NCBI GenBank assembly: GCA_946885665.1 | Contig: CAMPGT010000164.1 | Location: forward strand, 1-8,683 | From: an uncultured Chitinophagaceae bacterium | GTDB taxonomy: Bacteria > Bacteroidota > Bacteroidia > Chitinophagales > Chitinophagaceae | Reading direction: 5' to 3' | Length of the DNA stretch: 8,683 bases | Shown: positions 6,982 through 8,683 of the stretch, piece after piece | How positions within the stretch are numbered: position 1 is the first letter of the stretch | Layout: each line of letters opens with the position of its first letter | Program-made: the position numbers and the translations under genes | Notes under the pieces: generated by a model | Seen by the model: the letters and a program-made list of their open reading frames with translations, nothing else | What the model was told of the DNA's origin: nothing | The model's database searches: none

Positions 6982-7003
6982 CACTCGATTAGCAGGTACC
7001 CGA

Positions 7004-8359
7004 CTATTTAGCGCCGTCTATCGTCGATGATTTTTCCTTTTTGATATTTTCACGGAATGTTGCACCGTCTATTTTTAGAACAACCGCATTGGGCCACTGG
7101 TTATCGGTGTAGAAACGCTGCCCGTTGACGGCGCTAACCGTCAGCCCGATCGGTGAAGGCATTATATACACCCCCGCATCGAAACCCTTTCGGTATTCAA
7201 CGAGTTTTGAACCATAACCCAGCACATTCACCTTTGTGGATCGCGATCCCTCCAGGTGAGAGAAAGTAAACGTTTTGCGTGTTCCATACCGCCAGTCTGA
7301 AGCATCTTTTCGAAGAATATAGGCATAGACGGATTTGCCATCGTTCGACTGGCTGAAATATGTACGGCCTTCCCTGATAACGGGCAGCGGCTTTATGTTG
7401 TAGATGCTTTCGCTGTTGGCAAACATCCACATGCTGATTTCGGTAAGCACATTTGCTTCCTTCTCCTGTATAATTCCTTCTTGCGTGGGGCCAACGTTTA
7501 AGAGAAAGTTGCCGCCCTTGCTCCTGATCTCTATGAGTTTGTTGATGACGTCGGTGCCGCTTTTGAATTCATCATTCGTTGCTTTAAACGACCATTCTGT
7601 TCCTGTGGTGTAACATGCTTCCCACGGACGTGGCAGCGGGGCATCGGGTGTATTTTGCTCCGGGGTTTTCATCACGTCGCGTGTAATGACGAGATCGGGG
7701 TTCAACGACCATGCGTATTCCCGGAGACCATCGCCTGGCCCGTCGATGAAAAGGATATCTATTTTGCCGTAGTTGGTCATCAGTTCATGAAGCTGCCGTT
7801 TGTCGTAGTCCATCAGTTCGGGATTATTAACAGGGAACTGCTCGGGTTGTTGGAGGCGGCCCATCGGAATGTTGTGTTGATGGAAGAAATAAAAATCTTC
7901 CGGCGAAAAATAAAAGCCGATGGCGATTCCTTCCTTTCTGAAGGCATTTACGATTTGCTTTGCCACATCTTTACCGTACGGCGTATTCATAACGTTAAAC
8001 GTCGTGGTTTTTGTTTCGAACATGCAGAAGCCGGAGTGATGTTTGGCGGTAAACACAACGTACTTCATTCCAGCTAGTTTGGCTTTGCGTGCCCACGCAG
8101 CGGGATCGAAGCGCGAAGGGTTAAAATAACCGGGCAGTTCAGTGAAATACCGCTGTGCGTAATCATCGGATGCGCCGGCCAGGGAGTGACTGATGACGCC
8201 TCCCAGCGCCACATCTACGTTCCAGTGAATGAACATGCCGAAGGCCAGGTTTTCAAACCATTCCACCCGCTCGGGGCGATTGGCAGTTTGTTGTGCGTTG
8301 GCATTGGAGAAATTCAAAAAACAGCCTACCAGTAAGGCCCATCTGATCGTCGTATTCAT
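7004..8359 (-). CDS. Exported glycoside hydrolase family 29 (alpha-L-fucosidase-like)
   Basis: The 451-residue protein has a signal peptide with likely cleavage after ANA (residue 22); LVGC at 10-13 resembles a lipobox but its hydrophobic core would be very short. The GH29 barrel shows FGMFIHW (40-46), KYVVFTAKHHSGF (99-111), GIAIGFYFSPEDF (144-156), GKIDILFIDG (198-207) with Asp206 as the predicted nucleophile, RPWEACYTTG (244-253) and SKGGNFLLNVGP (280-291). A C-terminal beta-rich part (about 330-440) follows. GH29 enzymes are retaining alpha-L-fucosidases; the acid/base residue varies and I do not assign it. Two usual residues differ: KHHDGF is KHHSGF and HWG is HWN, which suggests a distinct subgroup. 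ATG at 8359 is chosen because it begins the signal peptide; the frame stays open back to 8584 but that stretch overlaps the AraC gene in another frame. It follows the AraC gene by 62 bases on the same strand. Confidence 0.92.
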   Translation of the reverse strand: MNTTIRWALLVGCFLNFSNANAQQTANRPERVEWFENLAFGMFIHWNVDVALGGVISHSLAGASDDYAQRYFTELPGYFNPSRFDPAAWARKAKLAGMKYVVFTAKHHSGFCMFETKTTTFNVMNTPYGKDVAKQIVNAFRKEGIAIGFYFSPEDFYFFHQHNIPMGRLQQPEQFPVNNPELMDYDKRQLHELMTNYGKIDILFIDGPGDGLREYAWSLNPDLVITRDVMKTPEQNTPDAPLPRPWEACYTTGTEWSFKATNDEFKSGTDVINKLIEIRSKGGNFLLNVGPTQEGIIQEKEANVLTEISMWMFANSESIYNIKPLPVIREGRTYFSQSNDGKSVYAYILRKDASDWRYGTRKTFTFSHLEGSRSTKVNVLGYGSKLVEYRKGFDAGVYIMPSPIGLTVSAVNGQRFYTDNQWPNAVVLKIDGATFRENIKKEKSSTIDGAK

Positions 8360-8382
8360 TGCCTTTTTTCCGCAACATAGTG

Positions 8383-8390
8383 CATATTTA
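8383..8390 (-). promoter_or_regulatory. Weak -7-like element before the GH29 gene
   Basis: On the minus strand this reads TAAATATG, one mismatch to TAnnTTTG, 23 bases before the fucosidase ATG. No matching -33 TTG is visible. It sits in the 62-base gap after the AraC gene and, if real, would give the fucosidase its own transcript. Confidence 0.25.
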
Positions 8391-8421
8391 TGAAGAATCG
8401 GGTAATGCTCGCTTAATACGG

Positions 8422-8683
8422 CTACCTTTTCAACACAGTAAAAGGATTGATGCCGAACATTTTTTTGAAAGCCTTGATGAAATGCGAAGAATCGACAAAC
8501 CCAACGTAATGCGCACATTCTGTTAAAGAACACCCTTCCATCGATTTTGATACCGCCAGCAACATTTTCTTCCACAGCATCCACTGACGAACAGATATCC
8601 CCGTTTGCTTTTTGAACAAGTGAGAGAACCTGCTTTCAGATAAAAAAGAAGCCCTCGCCAGTTGCGCCAGCGTTACATTATGA
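8422..8683 (-). CDS. AraC-family transcriptional regulator, C-terminal part (cut by right edge)
   Basis: The minus-strand frame is open from the right edge to the TAG at 8424-8422, giving the last 86 residues. They make up an AraC/XylS DNA-binding domain with both helix-turn-helix units: LAQLARASFLSESRFSHLFKK (residues 5-25, followed by the TGIS turn) and SLTECAHYVGFVDSSHFIKAF (52-72) ending in the signature FGINP (76-80). The N-terminal sensing domain lies outside the window, so the signal is unknown. A TTG at 8619 is in frame but lies inside the first helix-turn-helix, so it is not the start. Lying directly before the fucosidase gene on the same strand, it is a natural candidate for control of that gene and perhaps of the converging GH43 gene; this is inference from position. 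Confidence 0.92.
   Translation of the reverse strand, partial: HNVTLAQLARASFLSESRFSHLFKKQTGISVRQWMLWKKMLLAVSKSMEGCSLTECAHYVGFVDSSHFIKAFKKMFGINPFTVLKR

Noticed and set aside
7655..8077. 140-codon open frame on the plus strand
   Set aside because: It is antisense to the conserved core of the GH29 gene and has no family signature.
8360..8584. 75-codon N-terminal extension of the fucosidase frame
   Set aside because: Most of it overlaps the AraC gene in a different frame, and a proper signal peptide begins at the ATG at 8359.

Overview
The window looks like a chromosomal piece of a Bacteroidota bacterium, most likely of the Chitinophagaceae type. The reasons are a DUF4249 lipoprotein (a family I know only from this phylum), a Bacteroidota-style AsmA-like protein, start codons without Shine-Dalgarno sequences, and several matches to the phylum's -7 promoter element (TAnnTTTG). 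Most of the sequence is coding. I see no RNA genes, CRISPR array, insertion sequence or phage gene, and no gene-free stretch longer than about 130 bases.

Left part (1-4475): a DUF4249 outer-membrane-type lipoprotein gene, cut by the left edge, overlaps by ATGA a small dihydrofolate-reductase-like (RibD C-terminal family) gene. Converging on them from the other strand are two genes: an AsmA-like membrane-anchored protein and, downstream of it, a lipoprotein with a duplicated retropepsin-like fold whose catalytic motifs look degenerate. Divergent from the AsmA-like gene is a small GIY-YIG-like nuclease-domain protein.

Middle (4532-5626, minus): an AI-2E family transporter/permease. A 131-base divergent spacer separates it from the right-hand block.

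Right part (5758-8683): a small carbohydrate-degradation group. An exported GH43 glycosidase (plus) converges on an exported GH29 alpha-L-fucosidase-like enzyme (minus), with a candidate terminator hairpin between them. Upstream of the fucosidase, on the same strand, lies the C-terminal part of an AraC-family regulator cut by the right edge. The plausible reading is that the regulator senses a sugar or related signal and controls one or both glycosidases, which trim arabinose/xylose- and fucose-type side chains from a plant or microbial glycan in the periplasm. No SusC/SusD pair is visible, so this is not a complete polysaccharide utilisation locus within the window.

I found no convincing new multi-gene system. 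The most useful second looks are the apparently catalytically altered aspartyl-protease-like lipoprotein, the orphan GIY-YIG protein with an unclear start, and the GH29 variant with a substituted KHHDGF motif.
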